Shown one piece after another: positions 62,484-64,000 of a DNA stretch of 64,000 bases. Position 1 is the first letter of the stretch. The number at the start of each line of letters is the position of its first letter. The position numbers and the translations under genes were made by a program. Source of the stretch: an uncultured bacterium (GTDB lineage: Bacteria > Bacillota > Clostridia > Lachnospirales > Lachnospiraceae). The notes under the pieces were generated by a model. That model was not told the origin of the DNA and did no database searches. It saw nothing but the letters and a program-made list of their open reading frames with translations. The stretch covers positions 1-64,000 of the forward strand of contig CANSYK010000004.1 of the NCBI GenBank assembly GCA_947651225.1. Reading direction: 5' to 3'.

Positions 62484-63357
62484 TTAATGTGTCATTCTGT
62501 AACCAGCAGAATTATCAAAGCTTCTTAGAAAATATATAATATTATTCATATCAATTTTATGGTTCAAATTAATCCAAAGCCCCATATAGCCTACCACATT
62601 CTCCCCAAAATGAAGTGGCAGCAATATGACTGGCATATCATCAGCAATCCCCACTCCCGCTTCTGGAATAATACTTTCCACAGAACAATCAGCAGTTATT
62701 ATTTTCCCATTCAGCTTCATGATTGATTTCATTTTAAAAGTAAATGTATTGCTTTGATACAGGTGGCGGCTCAGATTGTTCCCCCCGATTTTTAAATCGG
62801 AAGAAAGACAAACAAAACTTCTTTCAGGCATATATTCAAAAAGAATTTTTTGAAAATCTCTTTCCGTTTTGCAATCCAAAAATGCCTCTGACATTTTCGC
62901 ATAATGCCGGATATTCGCATGATAGTTCGCCATATTCCAGTTCAGCCCCATAATCAATCTGGAACAGTCAAACAAGTGGTTTCTCTGACATCCACAGGAT
63001 TGCGATAACTGCATATGATATTCTAAAATTGTCAGCCTTCTAATTCTTTTCCTACAGAAACCACTGGAACTTCATATCCCTTTGCCTTATGAATAATATC
63101 ATCAATAAAGCTTCTCTGTTTAATTGTTTCTGAAAAAATGACAATTCCATCCAGTATTTCATAATTAATCAGTTCAAATACGATGCGTCCCCAAAATCAC
63201 TCTCATTCATCAGATACATATCAGAATCCGTTCCAAAGACAAAAACATAATTTCCAAGTCTAATTAACTCTCTTAATACATACCCCAATAACTTAGTTTG
63301 ATATTTTTCATCTAATTCTACTGTGCAAACCCCAATTGCTTTTTTGCCCTGATACAT
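62484..63357 (-). pseudogene. Decayed LacI-like/periplasmic-binding-type regulator
   Basis: A start at 63357 with GGAGGAGGTG reads 'KAIGVCTVELDEKYQTKLLG' and 'LIRLGNYVFVFGTDSD', the opening of a sugar-binding/LacI-type sensor. It stops at 63169, while the next frame continues 'ELINYEILDGIVIFSETI' and 'GYEVPVVSVGKELEG'. A stop and another frame then lead to 'MQLSQSCGCQRNHLFDCSRL' and the intact 176-residue C-terminal part (62484-63014), which ends 'IIYFLRSFDNSAGYRMTH'. There is thus one frameshift and a large internal deletion. The C-terminal part resembles the sensor/output half of multi-domain Lachnospiraceae regulators. It may once have controlled the GH51 gene. Confidence 0.7.
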
Positions 63358-63442
63358 AGTGTCACCTCCTCCTAATCGTTGAATACTTCTATTGTAACAC
63401 CTTTTCAGAGGAAAAACAGCAATTTATTAATTTTTTTAATAA

Positions 63443-63477
63443 ACACAAAAACCGCTGTAGTATAAAAACCACTGCGG
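63443..63477 (-). terminator. Imperfect terminator for a minus-strand transcript
   Basis: CCGCTGTAG (63452-63460) pairs with CCACTGCGG (63469-63477) with two mismatches; on the minus strand TTTTTGTG follows. Confidence 0.45.
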
Positions 63478-63525
63478 CTCTGTGATAAATGTATGTATGA
63501 AATGAAAGAAAAATGAAACCCAGTT

Positions 63526-63618
63526 TTAATTCATCCCCCTCAATTTCTTTTCAATCTTATCATTGAATTCCTTTTCTGTCAATAACGTTTCTAAAATTTT
63601 TATGATTTTTATGATACA
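63526..63618 (-). pseudogene. C-terminal remnant of an unknown gene
   Basis: A short minus-strand frame ends 'LETLLTEKEFNDKIEKKLRG' then 'MN' and a TAA stop, followed by a terminator. Upstream, the coding sense is lost exactly where the dispersed repeat begins (about 63620). It looks like the tail of a gene removed by the repeat or by a deletion. Too short to assign. Confidence 0.35.
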
Positions 63619-63622
63619 ATGT

Positions 63623-63690
63623 GTTTTGCAGCGCCAGACGGCATAGCCGGATTGTTTTTCGCATGATGTTTAGAATAGCCGTGAATAGGT
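63623..63690. repeat. Dispersed palindromic repeat, part copy
   Basis: TTTTGCAGCGCCAGACGGCA, TAGCCGGATTGTTTTTCGCA and TGATGTTTAGAATAGCCGTG match the right two thirds of the copy at 28966-29074. The tail motif GTGAATAG is followed here by the hairpin block, then reappears at 63843. Confidence 0.7.
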
Positions 63691-63703
63691 TACTGTCCAC
63701 TCC

Positions 63704-63854
63704 GTTACCAGTAACAGCAGCGTTTTCAACGCTGTATGCACACATTTTGCAAAATTCATGCAAAATGGCGCCGCAAAACTCGTACTTTTGGCATAAAACA
63801 TGCCAAAAATCCTCGAATCTGGTCAATGTGTTAATAGTAACGTGAATAGTAACG
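63704..63854. repeat. Block of perfect small hairpins inside or beside a dispersed repeat
   Basis: In order: GTTAC-CA-GTAAC (63704-63715), CAGCGTT-TTC-AACGCTG (63718-63734), CATTTTGCA / TGCAAAATG (63743-63767) and TTTTGGCA / TGCCAAAA (63786-63808). Then AATAGTAACG occurs twice (63833-63842 and 63845-63854). The block is about 150 bp and has no ORF of note. The bases after 63855 hold only an AT-rich stretch to the window end. Confidence 0.6.
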
Positions 63855-64000
63855 ATACAATGCAAAAGTGGAATATTTATTGAATTATATCTTTATTTTT
63901 GGTAAAATAAAACTAATACATTGTTATATTAAAAAAGTAACAGTGAACTGCATGAAAATATTATGTCTAAGCTATTTCCATACAGCTCCTGGGGAAGGAT

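Noticed and set aside
63952-64000. Possible gene start at the right edge (ATG AAA ATA TTA TGT)
   Set aside because: Only 16 codons are visible and no ribosome site precedes the ATG, so it cannot be supported.
1-64000. CRISPR arrays, rRNA genes, complete insertion sequences or prophage
   Set aside because: I saw no regularly spaced repeats, rRNA sequence, transposase or phage gene; the only repeats are the short palindromic families listed.

Overview
The window looks like a chromosomal segment of a low-G+C, anaerobic, spore-forming Firmicute, most likely Lachnospiraceae. The evidence is: spore genes (a GerA-type germinant receptor subunit, a CotS-like protein, a CotH-domain protein), FabV enoyl reductase, a glycogen branching enzyme, a GH51 arabinofuranosidase, DHHW/MBOAT/DUF4358 acyltransfer genes, a DUF4179-type sigma/anti-sigma pair, and strong AGGAGG-like ribosome sites. 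I cannot name the genus from sequence alone.

Layout. 1-2.3 kb: two tandem BspA-like leucine-rich surface proteins (the first runs off the left edge). 2.5-5 kb: an AgrA/AgrC-like LytTR two-component pair with a candidate autoregulatory direct repeat, followed by the tail of a dead CPBP protease gene. 5-10 kb: two ECF sigma/anti-sigma pairs separated by a broken secreted-protein gene. 10-17.6 kb: CotS-like kinase-fold protein, PEGA lipoprotein, phosphoglucomutase, and a 1000-residue CotH surface protein. 17.7-19.8 kb: a YtrA-type GntR/ABC operon whose promoter lies in its operator. 19.8-28.8 kb: housekeeping metabolism (alkyltransferase-like protein, glgB, tRNA-Leu, cysK, fabV, and a udp-deoC-cdd-deoB nucleoside catabolic operon). 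29-37.7 kb: ferritin-like protein, a D,D-carboxypeptidase with an arginine-rich tail, a DHHW/MBOAT/DHHW/DUF4358 polymer-acylation locus, YdcF and an acyl-ACP thioesterase. 37.8-45.8 kb: heterodimeric ABC exporter with a divergent AraC regulator, DUF5662, PAP2 and aminopeptidase P. 46.1-54.2 kb: the most interesting region, a complete NHLP/Nif11-type RiPP cluster. 54.4-59.9 kb: rsmA, tatD, a cytidylate-kinase-like gene, an anion permease and gerA. 60-63.4 kb: a nuclease-like unknown protein, GH51 and a decayed sugar-type regulator. 63.4-64 kb: repeats and gene remnants.

The RiPP cluster is on the minus strand. It reads short HlyD adaptor, peptidase-ABC exporter, second ABC exporter, a leader-like small peptide overlapping an ECF sigma gene, two related cysteine-rich Nif11-leader precursors (one apparently decayed), a small Cys/His ORF, and a radical SAM/SPASM maturase. 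The intact precursor has a canonical leader ending in Gly-Gly and a core with three CxC-plus-glycine repeats. The maturase N-terminus is split by a one-base frameshift in a homopolymeric C tract, which is either decay, a sequencing error, or a slippage switch.

At least four families of short palindromic repeats are scattered between genes. Several spurious ORFs fall inside them. Alternative upstream TTG/GTG starts were trimmed where a clear Shine-Dalgarno site preceded a later start codon. Genes whose names rest on motif reading have not been tested by database search.
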